The notes under the pieces: model-generated
Told to the model about the DNA's origin: nothing
Seen by the model: only the letters and a program-made list of their open reading frames with translations
Databases searched by the model: none
Translations under genes and position numbers: made by a program
Shown: one piece after another, positions 45,955 through 54,691 of the stretch
Layout of the letters: each line of letters begins with the position of its first letter
Numbering within the stretch: the first letter of the stretch is position 1
Source of the DNA: Chitinophaga pollutisoli
Lineage (GTDB): Bacteria > Bacteroidota > Bacteroidia > Chitinophagales > Chitinophagaceae
Assembly (NCBI RefSeq): GCF_038396755.1
Contig: NZ_CP149822.1
Location: 62,001-126,000 of the forward strand
DNA: 64,000 nucleotides
Reading direction: 5' to 3'

Positions 45955-47901
45955 ATGTCAAAAATGAAATACAATAGTCCATATACAAACATGAAAACGC
46001 TCTGCCGCCTTGCGCTGGGATGGGCGCTGCTGGCCGCTCCCGGGTGCAAACAATACCTCGACGTAACGCCCGAGAACGTCGGCACCATCGATTACGCTTT
46101 TCGTAACAGAAACGAGGCGGAGAATTATCTTTTCGCCTGCTACGGTACCCTGCAGGGCATGAGCAACGTGATCTACGACCCTGGTTTCACAACTTCGGCG
46201 GAGATCGTTTATCCCAACGATTTGTCGGAACGCCCGATCAACGACATCGGGTTCCAGCTCATCCGCGGCACCACGCAAAATATCTCCAACCCGGTGCTGA
46301 ATTACTGGGACGGGTCCAACAGCGGCCTGAATATCTTCCAGGCGATCCGCCGCTGCAATATTATGCTGGAAAACATCGACAAGCCCATCGATCTCTCGAA
46401 GGGCGAAAAGGCCCGCTGGATCGCGGAAGTAAAATTCCTGAAAGGATATTACCACTATTTCCTGGCGCGCATGTACGGTCCTGTCCCTATTTATAAGGAA
46501 AATCAGAGCATCACAGCCCCCATCGAGGAAATCAGGGTGAAAAGGGCGCCGGTGGATTCCGTATTTGCGTATGCCGTGCAAATGATGGACGAAGCCATGC
46601 CGGAATTGCCGGTGCAAATCAGCAATTCGCCCCAGGAACTGGGCCGGATCACCAAACTGATCGCCATGTCCGTAAAAGCGGAAATCCTCGCCACGCAAGC
46701 CAGCCCGCTCTACAACGGCAATCCTGATTACGCCAATTTCAAGAATAAGGACGGACAGGCGCTGTTTTCCGCTACTGCCGACCCGGCAAAATGGAACAGG
46801 GCAGCCGAAGCCTGCAAAGCGGCCATCGACGAAGCGGCTACGCTCAACATGAAACTGTATACCTTCATCCAGCCGGCGAACCTGCCCAATATCAACGATT
46901 CCCTGCGCAGGGTACTCACGATCCAGAATGCAGTAACGGAAAAATGGGACCTGAACGCGGAAGTGATCTGGGCGTTGAACGGCAACTTCGGTTATCAGTC
47001 GTATTGCATCCCCCGCCTCACAGCGCTGGCAGTACAAAATTCAACCGCGGCCCCGAGCAGTTTCACCGTGCCGCTGTTTACCACCGACCTTTTCTATTCC
47101 GACAACGGTGTTCCTATCGATGAAGACAAGACCTGGGATTACTCCGGCCGTTTCGAGCTGCAGGCCGGCGATAACGCGAACCGGTATTACATCAAATCGG
47201 GTTACACAACTGTCCGGAATAATTTCAGGCGGGAGGCGCGTTACTATGCGAACATCGGTTTTGACGGCGGCGTTTGGTATGGCAACGGTGTAACCGATCC
47301 CAACAATCCCTTGTCCATCGAGGCGAAAGGCCCTACTTCCAAAGCCGGTCCCAAAGACCGTGTACGGATCAATATGCTGGCTATCTGGCCGAAAAAACTG
47401 GCCAATTACCTGACTGTTTTCAATGAAGGAGTGCAACAAACGGCGTTCCGCCTGCCGCGCTTCCGCCTGGCGGACCTATACCTGCTGTATGCGGAATGCC
47501 TGAACGAAGCCGGCGGCCCTTCGGCGGAGGCTTACCAGTACATTGACCTGGTGCGCGAAAGAGCCGGGCTGAAAGGTGTCGTGGAATCCTGGGCGCAGGC
47601 CAGCAGCCAGCCGAACAAGCCAGCTTCCAAAGACGGCCTCCGGGAAATCATCCACCGCGAACGGCGCGTAGAGCTGTGTTTCGAGGGTAAAGCGGGCTGG
47701 GACCTGCGCCGGTGGAAGGAAATGCTCACGGTGCTGTCGGCCCCCGTGCAAGGCTGGAGCATTTTCCAGAGCGGCAACGCCAATTTCTACACGCTCCAAA
47801 CACTGTTTATCCCGGAAGTAAGCGTGCGGGATTATTTCTGGCCACTGTCGGACGCAGCCATGGCCAATAACCCCAACCTGGTGCAAACGCTCTACTGGTA
47901 A
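45955..47901 (+). CDS. SusD/RagB family nutrient-binding lipoprotein
   Basis: A 648-residue surface lipoprotein that caps the SusC barrel and binds its ligand. The lipobox LLAAPGC is followed by KQYLDVTPEN, the usual SusD N-terminus. A second in-frame ATG at 45991 sits right before the signal peptide (MKTLCRLALGWALLAAP) and may be the true start. TPR-like helices and the C-terminal RagB features are visible (LADLYLLYAECLNEAGG, IIHRERRVELCFEGKAGWDLRRWKEM). It is slightly longer than typical (500-600). Ligand unknown. Confidence 0.93.
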   Translation: MSKMKYNSPYTNMKTLCRLALGWALLAAPGCKQYLDVTPENVGTIDYAFRNRNEAENYLFACYGTLQGMSNVIYDPGFTTSAEIVYPNDLSERPINDIGFQLIRGTTQNISNPVLNYWDGSNSGLNIFQAIRRCNIMLENIDKPIDLSKGEKARWIAEVKFLKGYYHYFLARMYGPVPIYKENQSITAPIEEIRVKRAPVDSVFAYAVQMMDEAMPELPVQISNSPQELGRITKLIAMSVKAEILATQASPLYNGNPDYANFKNKDGQALFSATADPAKWNRAAEACKAAIDEAATLNMKLYTFIQPANLPNINDSLRRVLTIQNAVTEKWDLNAEVIWALNGNFGYQSYCIPRLTALAVQNSTAAPSSFTVPLFTTDLFYSDNGVPIDEDKTWDYSGRFELQAGDNANRYYIKSGYTTVRNNFRREARYYANIGFDGGVWYGNGVTDPNNPLSIEAKGPTSKAGPKDRVRINMLAIWPKKLANYLTVFNEGVQQTAFRLPRFRLADLYLLYAECLNEAGGPSAEAYQYIDLVRERAGLKGVVESWAQASSQPNKPASKDGLREIIHRERRVELCFEGKAGWDLRRWKEMLTVLSAPVQGWSIFQSGNANFYTLQTLFIPEVSVRDYFWPLSDAAMANNPNLVQTLYW

Positions 47902-47931
47902 TTCCATTCCATCAACTCAAATCAGCAACGT

Positions 47932-49152
47932 ATGTTTAAAATACAATTACAGCATATACTAGCGATCGCGGCGGCAGGATACCTGTTTTCCTGCACCAAG
48001 GCGATAGACTACAACGATCCCGTGTCGGACGACAAAACCAAACCGGAAGCGATTTCCAACATCAAGGTGTCGAATTTCAAGGGCGGCTCCTTCATCACCT
48101 ACAGCCTGCCCAAAACTGAAAACCTCCTGTATGTAAAGGCCGACTATGTCATCAATGATGTGACGGGTAAAAAAAGACAAACAAAATCCAGTTACTACAG
48201 CGACACCATCAAGGTGGAAGGTTTTGCGGAAAAGAAGGAATATGAAGTGACGCTGACTGCCGTTACGCGCGCCAATGTGGAATCGGATCCTGTGACCGTT
48301 AAAGTGCATCCCGATACGCCGGTTTACAAGCTGGTGGCCAAAAGCCTTCAGATCAGCGCTGATTTTGGCGGCGTTAATGTGCAAACAAGCAACGTCAACA
48401 AAAAGCCGGTAGGCGCGATCGTACTGTACAAACCCGACGGCGCTCCCGACTATGCTATTTACGAACAACGTTTCAGCGATATAGAACAGGTGAGTTTTTC
48501 TTCACGCGGTTTCGACACGCTACCCAAACAGTTCGCCGTATACATTACGGATCAGTGGGGGAATAATTCCGATACGGTTTACAAGACGATCAATCCCCTG
48601 TTTGAGGTGCAGCTGGATAAGAACAAGTTTTTCGGCAATACGCTGCCGAGCGACGGCAAGGTGGGTTTCGGCTGGGTGCTGGAAAGGCTGTGGGACGGCA
48701 ACCATGGTTCCGGCTGGCACACCGTGCAGGAATCGATGCCTTTGCCTATTGTGGCCACCATCGGGCTGGGCGTGTCGGCTAAGCTTAGCCGGTTCAAACT
48801 TATCGGCAGGTCCGGATACGAATTCGCGCACGGGAACCCCAAAGTGTTTTCTATCTGGGGCTCCAACGTGGCGGCGCCCGCAGATGCCGTTTTGCCGGTG
48901 TTTGCGGAGGAAGGCGCGGTGATAGGCGATTGGGTGAACCTGGGGAATTACACCTGGCCCGGGCCTCCTTCGGGCGCCAATCCCACCTCGCCCACGGCGG
49001 CGGACCGCGCGGTTTATAACCAGGGTATGGAATTCAACGTTCCGTTTTCAGCACCTAAAACCCGGTTCTTCCGGATGGCAGTATCCGAATCCTGGTCAGG
49101 CGCCACCATGGCCCATGCAATGGAAGTTTACATTTATGGAAATACAAACTAA
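47932..49152 (+). CDS. DUF4959/DUF5000-type surface lipoprotein
   Basis: A 406-residue predicted lipoprotein (lipobox YLFSC, Cys about 21). The N-terminal Fn3-like part (AISNIKVSNFKGGSFITYSLP) matches DUF4959, a middle beta domain matches DUF5126, and the C-terminal discoidin-like part (RLWDGNHGSGWHTVQ, RFKLIGRSGYEFAHGNPKVF) matches DUF5000. This three-domain protein is a frequent third gene of SusC/SusD loci, where it probably acts as a surface glycan-binding protein. It starts 30 bp after SusD, in the same operon. Confidence 0.82.
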   Translation: MFKIQLQHILAIAAAGYLFSCTKAIDYNDPVSDDKTKPEAISNIKVSNFKGGSFITYSLPKTENLLYVKADYVINDVTGKKRQTKSSYYSDTIKVEGFAEKKEYEVTLTAVTRANVESDPVTVKVHPDTPVYKLVAKSLQISADFGGVNVQTSNVNKKPVGAIVLYKPDGAPDYAIYEQRFSDIEQVSFSSRGFDTLPKQFAVYITDQWGNNSDTVYKTINPLFEVQLDKNKFFGNTLPSDGKVGFGWVLERLWDGNHGSGWHTVQESMPLPIVATIGLGVSAKLSRFKLIGRSGYEFAHGNPKVFSIWGSNVAAPADAVLPVFAEEGAVIGDWVNLGNYTWPGPPSGANPTSPTAADRAVYNQGMEFNVPFSAPKTRFFRMAVSESWSGATMAHAMEVYIYGNTN

Positions 49153-49159
49153 CCTCCCG

Positions 49160-49855
49160 ATGAAACGATATATCACCACAATATTCGCCGCCGCCTTTTT
49201 GCTGGCCGGCTGCATGAAGGAAGCTTCCAACTTCCGGGAACTGCTGAATAACCGCGAAATCATTTACCCGGGCCCGGTTAACAATATAAAATTTTACCAA
49301 GGCAACCTGCGCGTCAAGCTGCAGTGGAACCCCAGCCCGGATCCCAGCATCACTAATTACATTCTCTACTGGAACAACGGGAATGATTCGCTGTTGCTGC
49401 CCGCAGGCAACAGCAAAACTTCCGACACCGTGAGCGCCATCGTTTCCGGGCTCCTGGAATACGTCCAGAACTTTACGCTCTACACCGCGGATGCGAAGGG
49501 CAACCGCTCGATCGGGCAGTCTGTTTCTGGCGTGAGGATGTACGGGCCGTTGTATAATTCGTCGCTGACAAACCGGCTGCTGAAGTCTGAAAAGCCGTAT
49601 GAATCCACTGGTCCTGACCAGTACACGCTGTATTTCGAGGCTACGGACACCACGCTTGGCACCGGCACTTCCCTCACGTACCTGGACGCGGGGCAGCAGT
49701 TGCAAACCGTGATTGTGGATGCACGGCAGAGCCAGGCTGTTATTGAACACGCGCCTGCCGGCACCAAGGTGGCCGTGAGGTCGTCGTACATCCCGGTAAA
49801 GAACGCTATTGATACCTTCAGGGTTACGTACAGTGATACATTGACGTTGAATTGA
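49160..49855 (+). CDS. DUF4998-type lipoprotein
   Basis: A 231-residue predicted lipoprotein with lipobox LLAGC (Cys about 14). ATG 49160 is chosen because it begins the signal peptide (MKRYITTIFAAAFLLAG); earlier in-frame codons lie inside the previous gene. NNREIIYPGPVNNIKFYQGNLR matches the N-terminus of DUF4998 (core REIIYPGPV), with an Fn3-like domain (VKLQWNPSPDPSITNYILYW). It is the last gene of the SusC/SusD operon, 7 bp after its neighbour, and ends at a terminator. Glycan binding at the surface is inferred from context. Confidence 0.8.
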   Translation: MKRYITTIFAAAFLLAGCMKEASNFRELLNNREIIYPGPVNNIKFYQGNLRVKLQWNPSPDPSITNYILYWNNGNDSLLLPAGNSKTSDTVSAIVSGLLEYVQNFTLYTADAKGNRSIGQSVSGVRMYGPLYNSSLTNRLLKSEKPYESTGPDQYTLYFEATDTTLGTGTSLTYLDAGQQLQTVIVDARQSQAVIEHAPAGTKVAVRSSYIPVKNAIDTFRVTYSDTLTLN

Positions 49856-49875
49856 GCGGGAAAGATGTAATAAAG

Positions 49876-49910
49876 GAAGCCGGCACTTTGCGTGACCGGC
49901 TTCTCTTTTT
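49876..49910 (+). terminator. Intrinsic terminator after the SusC/SusD operon
   Basis: An 8-bp stem (GAAGCCGG / CCGGCTTC) with a 12-base loop and a T-rich tail. Its A-rich left flank lets it also work on the minus strand, for the RNase P RNA gene that ends just to its right. Confidence 0.8.
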
Positions 49911-49918
49911 CGATTTTA

Positions 49919-50298
49919 CGTCGCCCGGCGAGTTTGTAAGCCGGATTCTGTGCGGCCTGTGTGAACAGGCGCCGCTGTCATTTATCTGCGACGCACATCG
50001 CTGTGCGCCTGTATCTGCCTACCCTCGGTCATCAGGCGGGCCGCCTTCAATCGACCGTATACATGGCATTTCAGCACGCAAGGTTTACCCCCGGCAACGG
50101 TTGCCCGCAACCGGCGTGGGCTCTTACCCCACGTTTTCACCCTCACCCCGGATTGCTCCGTGGCAGTTATTCTCTGTGGCACTATCTGTACGCCCGTTTC
50201 CGGGCGCCCCACCCGTTAGGTGGTGCGTTGCCCTGCGCTGTCCGGACTTTCCTTCCCCGCCGGAGCGGGAACGACAGCGCCACTGCGCCGGGCGTCGT
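49919..50298 (-). ncRNA. rnpB: RNase P RNA, bacterial class A
   Basis: The catalytic RNA of RNase P, which trims tRNA 5' ends. On the minus strand the universally conserved core is present: GGAAAGTCCGGACAGCGCAG near the 5' side (50252-50233), then AGGGCAACGCA-type sequence, and ACAGAATCCGGCTTACA near the 3' end. The two ends (ACGCCCGGCG and CGCCGGGCG) pair as stem P1 and set the approximate borders. Total length is about 380 nt, normal for class A. A plus-strand open frame crossing it is an artefact. Confidence 0.93.
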
Positions 50299-50309
50299 AA
50301 AACGAAAGG

Positions 50310-50317
50310 CAAAATTA
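50310..50317 (-). promoter_or_regulatory. Candidate -7 promoter element for rnpB
   Basis: On the minus strand this reads TAATTTTG, an exact TAnnTTTG match about 12 bp before the predicted 5' end of RNase P RNA. It overlaps the stop codon of the Smr-domain gene. Confidence 0.55.
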
Positions 50318-51334
50318 CTTAAAAAATATCTCAGTTGCCCCGTATCCGTAGAAAGGATGGTATTGGTTCACGAAGAATTTCACTTCGGGAATGGTTTTGA
50401 GGATATCGTGGATCTCGTCGCGGAGTTTGCCAGAGCCTACGCCGTGGATCACGATCATGCTGTGCAGCCGCTGGGTGATGGCCAGATCGATGTAATGCTG
50501 GAATTCGTTCAGCTGGATGGCGAGCATTTCCAGGTTGGAGAGGCTTTTCCAGTTGTCGGCCAGGCGTTCGATGTGGAGGTCGATTTCGTAACGGGCGTCC
50601 AGGCGCTCGGGGGATTTGAGCTGGCGGACGTCGGTCAGGGTGTTGAGTTTCTTCTTTTCCTGCGGGGTGAAGCCGAAAGAATCGGTTTCCTGGCGCTGGG
50701 GGTATTTGAGGAAGAGCTCGTATTCAATCGTCGCCTTTCCTTCTTCCCTTACCTTTTCCAGCTGCTGGAACAGTTGTTTCGCCTTAATTTTCCAGGTTTT
50801 ATCGAGCTGGGGGGCCAGGCTGAGGTCTGCTTCTTTGGGTGTGAATTTGAACTCGAAACGGGCTTTATCGTTGAGCTGGTCGAAGTTGAGGTCGGCCAGG
50901 TAGATATGCTGCTGCGCGGGGATTTCCTGCTTCAGTTCCAGGAACAGCGTGTTGTTCAGCCATATCTCGAAGCGATAGGTGTATGCGCGGTTGGTTTCGT
51001 TGAGCAGATGGAATTTGAGGGTATCCACCACATCGTCCCAGCCATCATGGCTCCAGACGGGCAGCATGGTGAGGAAAACGCCTCTTTCCGGCTTGTTGAC
51101 CTTCGGCTGGGGCTTTTCCCGTTTAATTTCCTCGCCGGGTGTACGCTTCGGCGGCAAAGGGGCCTGCTTCTGGGTAAAGCGGTGGAAATAGGGAAAATCG
51201 ATCTGGTCGAGGTACACGGGGAATTTGGTACCGCCGACTTCCACCATCACCATTTTATCGTTGATGATATCCAGTACAGTGCCTTCTTCCTTGGAATGGA
51301 GCAAAAGTATCTTATCGCCTACTGTATATTTCAT
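50315..51334 (-). CDS. DUF2027 and Smr domain protein
   Basis: A 339-residue cytoplasmic protein starting MKYTVGDKILLLHSKEEGTVLDI; six upstream in-frame codons are less likely. The N-terminal part is a small barrel (KMVMVEVGGTKFPVYLDQIDFPYFHRF) and DUF2027; the C-terminal 80 residues are a Smr (MutS2-type) domain with DLHIERLAD (DxH motif) and MIVIHGVGSGKLRDEIHDIL (HGxGxGxLR). Smr domains are nucleases or nucleic-acid binders; here the exact role is unknown. It is immediately upstream of rnpB on the same strand. Confidence 0.87.
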   Translation of the reverse strand: MKYTVGDKILLLHSKEEGTVLDIINDKMVMVEVGGTKFPVYLDQIDFPYFHRFTQKQAPLPPKRTPGEEIKREKPQPKVNKPERGVFLTMLPVWSHDGWDDVVDTLKFHLLNETNRAYTYRFEIWLNNTLFLELKQEIPAQQHIYLADLNFDQLNDKARFEFKFTPKEADLSLAPQLDKTWKIKAKQLFQQLEKVREEGKATIEYELFLKYPQRQETDSFGFTPQEKKKLNTLTDVRQLKSPERLDARYEIDLHIERLADNWKSLSNLEMLAIQLNEFQHYIDLAITQRLHSMIVIHGVGSGKLRDEIHDILKTIPEVKFFVNQYHPFYGYGATEIFFK

Positions 51335-51370
51335 AGCAGGCAAAATTAACAAAAGGCGCGCTTACTGCAA

Positions 51371-51820
51371 TCAGGCGGCGCTTTTCTCCGGGTGGGTCCT
51401 CATGTATTCATCCACGGAAACCTTCCCGCTGCCCTCAACGAGAAACAGCAAAAGCCCCAGCAGCACGAGCACGGACAGGCTCAGCTCGGGATAAACGCTG
51501 AAAAGATTTGTGGAAGAATTGATGAAAAATACCGCGCCGATGAGTACCGGGAGGTTGGCGATGACGCCCACGCGGGTCAGCAGCCCCAGTGCAATGAACA
51601 ATCCGCCTACGGTATGGGCAAAAACGATGTAGTGAGCCAGCCAGAACGATAACGCGGTCAGGAAAGGCTGCTCCGCGATCCGGGCCTTCAGCAGGTCGAT
51701 GTTGTCGACAAACTGGATGCCCTTCCACATGAGAAACAAACCTAACAGTATCCGCAATCCGTCTACCCATTTGGGATGATGATTGTCACCCCACCGTTCG
51801 ATACGCTGCAGGAGGTTCAT
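51371..51820 (-). CDS. DoxX family membrane protein
   Basis: A 149-residue protein with four transmembrane helices, matching DoxX: GLRILLGLFLMWKGIQF near the N-terminus, then FVHTVGGLFIALGLLTR-like text (read here as FAHTVGGLFIALGLLTRVG) and the last helix LLGLLLFLVEG. Family members are linked to redox or sulfur metabolism in other bacteria but most are uncharacterised. It lies 36 bp upstream of the Smr-domain gene on the same strand, so they may be co-transcribed. Confidence 0.8.
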   Translation of the reverse strand: MNLLQRIERWGDNHHPKWVDGLRILLGLFLMWKGIQFVDNIDLLKARIAEQPFLTALSFWLAHYIVFAHTVGGLFIALGLLTRVGVIANLPVLIGAVFFINSSTNLFSVYPELSLSVLVLLGLLLFLVEGSGKVSVDEYMRTHPEKSAA

Positions 51821-51924
51821 AACGAAAGTTTTAGCGGTGAAAAGAACACTTACCTGAAGTTACGAAAATTTCACGCCATTGGATGCAAATCCTTTGCTAT
51901 GGCTGTTTTCATTCATTCCCCCAA

Positions 51925-51952
51925 AAACAAAAGGCGGTCATTTCTGACCGCC
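51925..51952 (-). terminator. Intrinsic terminator after the permease gene
   Basis: On the minus strand an 8-bp stem (GGCGGTCA / TGACCGCC) with a GAAA loop runs into TTTTGTTTTT, 26 bp after the permease stop. Confidence 0.85.
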
Positions 51953-51978
51953 CTTACATGTATCTGTTTTTCAGTGTG

Positions 51979-53634
51979 TTACACTCTTTTTGCTGCTAGT
52001 TTGCTTTTCCAGAAACCATACATGAAATAAATCGCCAGCCCCACGGCCATCCAGCCAAAGAATACCACCCAGCTGCGTACCGGGATCTCGATCATGAGGT
52101 ACAGGCAGCAAAGCATGCCCATCACGGGAATGAGCGACAGCTTTTTCCAGATGGTGAGCACGGTGATGAGGGTGGCCAGGATGTAAAAAATCACGAAAAG
52201 CACGCGGTCGTGGTCCATCGCGGCGATGCCGGCGAAGGATTCCGAGACGCGGTCCCAGAAGAACCAGGAGAACAGGCCGAACACGACGGGAATCACAAAC
52301 AGGCCGTTGATGTAGGGTAGATTGAACTTCTTCTCTCCTTTCGGCACTTTCGGGAGCAGGAGCACGCCGCCGCAAACGAGTACGAAAGCGAACAGGGTGC
52401 CGATGCTGGTGAGGTCCGTCACAATGCCGCTTTCCACGAACAGCGAGGGGATCGCAACGATCACGCCGGTGATGATGGTGGAGAAACCCGGCGTGTGGTA
52501 TTTGGGATGTACTTTCGCGAATTTTTTCGGCAGCAGCCCGTCGCGGCTCATGCTCATCCAGATGCGGGGCTGCCCGATCTGGAATACGAGGATCACGCTG
52601 GTGGCGGCGATCACGGCGCTGATGGAGATCACGTACCCGATGGTGCGCATGTTCAGCTTGTCGAATACATACGCCAGGGGATCGCTTACATGCTGGAATT
52701 CCTTGTAATGCACCATGCCCGTGATCACCAGCGTCACAATCACGTAAATGATCGTGCAGATGATGAGGGAATAAATCATGGCACGGGGCATGTCGCGCTG
52801 GGGATTGGCGCTTTCCTCCGCTGTGGTGGAAATCGCATCGAAGCCGATATAGGCGAAAAACACGGCCGAAACGCCCATCAGCACGCCGTTAAACCCTTCG
52901 GGCATGAACGGTTGCCAGTTTTCGGTATTGATATGGAAGACCCCGATGGCGATCACGGCCAGGAGCACCACGATTTTGAGGCCTACCATGAGGTTAGCGC
53001 TGCGCTTGCTTTCGTGGATGCCTACGTACGCCAGGATGGTCACCAGGATGACGATGAGGAATGCGGGAATGTTGAGGATGACGCGCCAGCTGCCGAGCAT
53101 GGGGGCAGTGTTCCAGGCTTCCTCTTTGGCGGGCGTGGCTGCGAACGCAGCTTTGGCGGTATTGTAATCGGTGGCGAGCCAGGCGGGCAGGTGGATGCCA
53201 ATGCCTTCGAGCACGTTGTTGAAATAACTGCTCCAGGAAATCGCCACCACGATGTTGCCGATGGAATATTCGAGAATCAGCGCCCAGCCGATGATCCAGG
53301 CAGCCATTTCGCCGAAGGTAACGTAGGAGTAGGTATAGGCGCTACCGGCCACAGGCACCCTCGAAGCGAATTCCGCGTAGCAAAGCGCAGTAAAGCCACA
53401 GGTCACGGCGGTCAGGATAAACAGGAAAATCACCGCAGGCCCCCCGTTGTATGCCGCCTGACCGATAGTGGAGAAGATCCCCGCCCCGATCACCGCCGCC
53501 ACGCCCATGAGCGTGAGGTCGCGGACGGTCAGTACTTTCTTCAGGCTGCCTGAACCATGTACGTCGCCATCGCCGACTTTTGCTTCGTTGAGGATGCTGG
53601 TCAGGGATTTTTTCCTGAAAAGCGAATTAGACAT
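51979..53634 (-). CDS. APC-family amino acid permease
   Basis: A 551-residue inner-membrane transporter with about 12-14 helices, of the cationic amino acid/YfnA-like branch. The first helix carries VRDLTLMGVAAVIGAGIFSTIG (core GVAAVIGAGIFS, substrate-binding loop), followed by FTALCYAEFASRVPVAGSAYTYSY (family signature) and GFDAISTTAEESANPQRDMPRAM. It is monocistronic, flanked by terminators on both sides. Substrate not determinable from sequence. Confidence 0.9.
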   Translation of the reverse strand: MSNSLFRKKSLTSILNEAKVGDGDVHGSGSLKKVLTVRDLTLMGVAAVIGAGIFSTIGQAAYNGGPAVIFLFILTAVTCGFTALCYAEFASRVPVAGSAYTYSYVTFGEMAAWIIGWALILEYSIGNIVVAISWSSYFNNVLEGIGIHLPAWLATDYNTAKAAFAATPAKEEAWNTAPMLGSWRVILNIPAFLIVILVTILAYVGIHESKRSANLMVGLKIVVLLAVIAIGVFHINTENWQPFMPEGFNGVLMGVSAVFFAYIGFDAISTTAEESANPQRDMPRAMIYSLIICTIIYVIVTLVITGMVHYKEFQHVSDPLAYVFDKLNMRTIGYVISISAVIAATSVILVFQIGQPRIWMSMSRDGLLPKKFAKVHPKYHTPGFSTIITGVIVAIPSLFVESGIVTDLTSIGTLFAFVLVCGGVLLLPKVPKGEKKFNLPYINGLFVIPVVFGLFSWFFWDRVSESFAGIAAMDHDRVLFVIFYILATLITVLTIWKKLSLIPVMGMLCCLYLMIEIPVRSWVVFFGWMAVGLAIYFMYGFWKSKLAAKRV

Positions 53635-53656
53635 TTGTTGCGTTTAAGGGTTGATA

Positions 53657-53697
53657 TTAAAAAGCCGTTATGGACAGCAAAACTGTCAATAACGGCC
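53657..53697 (-). terminator. Intrinsic terminator after the polyprenyl synthetase gene
   Basis: On the minus strand a 14-bp stem with one mismatch (GCCGTTATTGACAG / CTGTCCATAACGGC) and a TTTTG loop leads into TTTTT. It ends the five-gene minus-strand cluster. Confidence 0.88.
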
Positions 53698-53718
53698 AAA
53701 TATAAAAATAATCCTTAC

Positions 53719-54690
53719 TCAATGTTGCCGCACGAGGAGAAAATCCGCGAGTTCGCGCAAAGGCTGCTTACGGCCCGAGATTACGGCAATGGCGTCGAGA
53801 TGTTCGTATGCGATCTGCGAGAAACGCTCCTTTTCCTTCTCCGCCCAGTCATCGACCCGGCAATCGCGGAAGATCTGCAGCACGGTGGCCACCTTGTCGT
53901 CGGGGTTGCCGGCCAGCATTTCGTTCAGCTTCTGGCGTTGTGCGGGGTTGCACAGTTCCAGGGCTTTGAGGAGAAGGAACGTCTTTTTGTTAACGAGGAT
54001 GTCGCCGCCTTGTTGCTTGCCGAATTTATCCGGATCGCCGAAAGCGTCGAGGTAATCGTCCTGGATCTGGAATGCGATCCCAACGTTTTTACCGAATTCG
54101 TAGAGGTGTTGCTGGTTGCCTTCGCTCCCGCCTCCGCAAATGCCGCCCATCTGCAGGCTGGCGGCCAGCAGCACGGAGGTTTTCAGGGCGATCATGTTCA
54201 CGTAGTCGCCGTACTGCACGTTTTCCGGCGACGTCTGTTCCATATCCATATCCAGCTGCTGCCCTTCGCATACTTCGCGGGCGGCGCGATTGAAAACGGA
54301 AATGATCTTCGTGCGGTATTTGCCGGTTACCTTATTCAGGTGCTCGTAGCTGTGGATCAGCATCACGTCGCCGGCGAGGATGGCGGCCGAATCGGAGTAT
54401 TTCGTATGGACGGTCGGCATCCCCCTGCGCAGGGGCGCCTTGTCCATAATATCGTCATGAATGAGCGTGAAGTTGTGGAAAAGCTCCACCGCGTTGGCGG
54501 CGTGGAACGCATCGGGCTCCAGGTCTGCGAAGAGCTCATTGCCCAATAGGCAGAGTACCGGCCGGATGCGTTTCCCGCCTATCCCCAGGATATACTGTGC
54601 GGGATCGTACAGGTTGGCCGGATGGTCGGGAAATTGTCGTTGACTGAACTGTTGTTCGAATTGCGCTGATAATTCTTTGAATGAGTGCAT
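53719..54690 (-). CDS. Polyprenyl (geranylgeranyl/octaprenyl-type) diphosphate synthase
   Basis: A 323-residue trans-isoprenyl diphosphate synthase that extends isoprenoid chains. The start MHSFKELSAQFEQQF is chosen; the frame continues upstream into the RNase R gene. First Asp-rich motif LIHDDIMDKAPLRRG (about 90-104), second IQDDYLDAFGD (about 232-242), plus GGKRIRPVLCLLG near 48-60. Residues before the first motif (NFTL) do not fix product length, so chain length is unknown. It starts 1 bp after the RNase R stop, so the two are coupled. Confidence 0.9.
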   Translation of the reverse strand: MHSFKELSAQFEQQFSQRQFPDHPANLYDPAQYILGIGGKRIRPVLCLLGNELFADLEPDAFHAANAVELFHNFTLIHDDIMDKAPLRRGMPTVHTKYSDSAAILAGDVMLIHSYEHLNKVTGKYRTKIISVFNRAAREVCEGQQLDMDMEQTSPENVQYGDYVNMIALKTSVLLAASLQMGGICGGGSEGNQQHLYEFGKNVGIAFQIQDDYLDAFGDPDKFGKQQGGDILVNKKTFLLLKALELCNPAQRQKLNEMLAGNPDDKVATVLQIFRDCRVDDWAEKEKERFSQIAYEHLDAIAVISGRKQPLRELADFLLVRQH

Positions 54691-54691
54691 C

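Noticed and set aside
49961..51349. 462-codon plus-strand frame across rnpB and the Smr-domain gene
   Set aside because: Its N-terminal part is the complement of RNase P RNA, a known source of false gene calls, and the rest is antisense to the Smr gene.
51800..51978. Possible tRNA or other structured RNA in the gap upstream of the DoxX gene
   Set aside because: No cloverleaf or T-loop consensus; only the permease terminator is supported.
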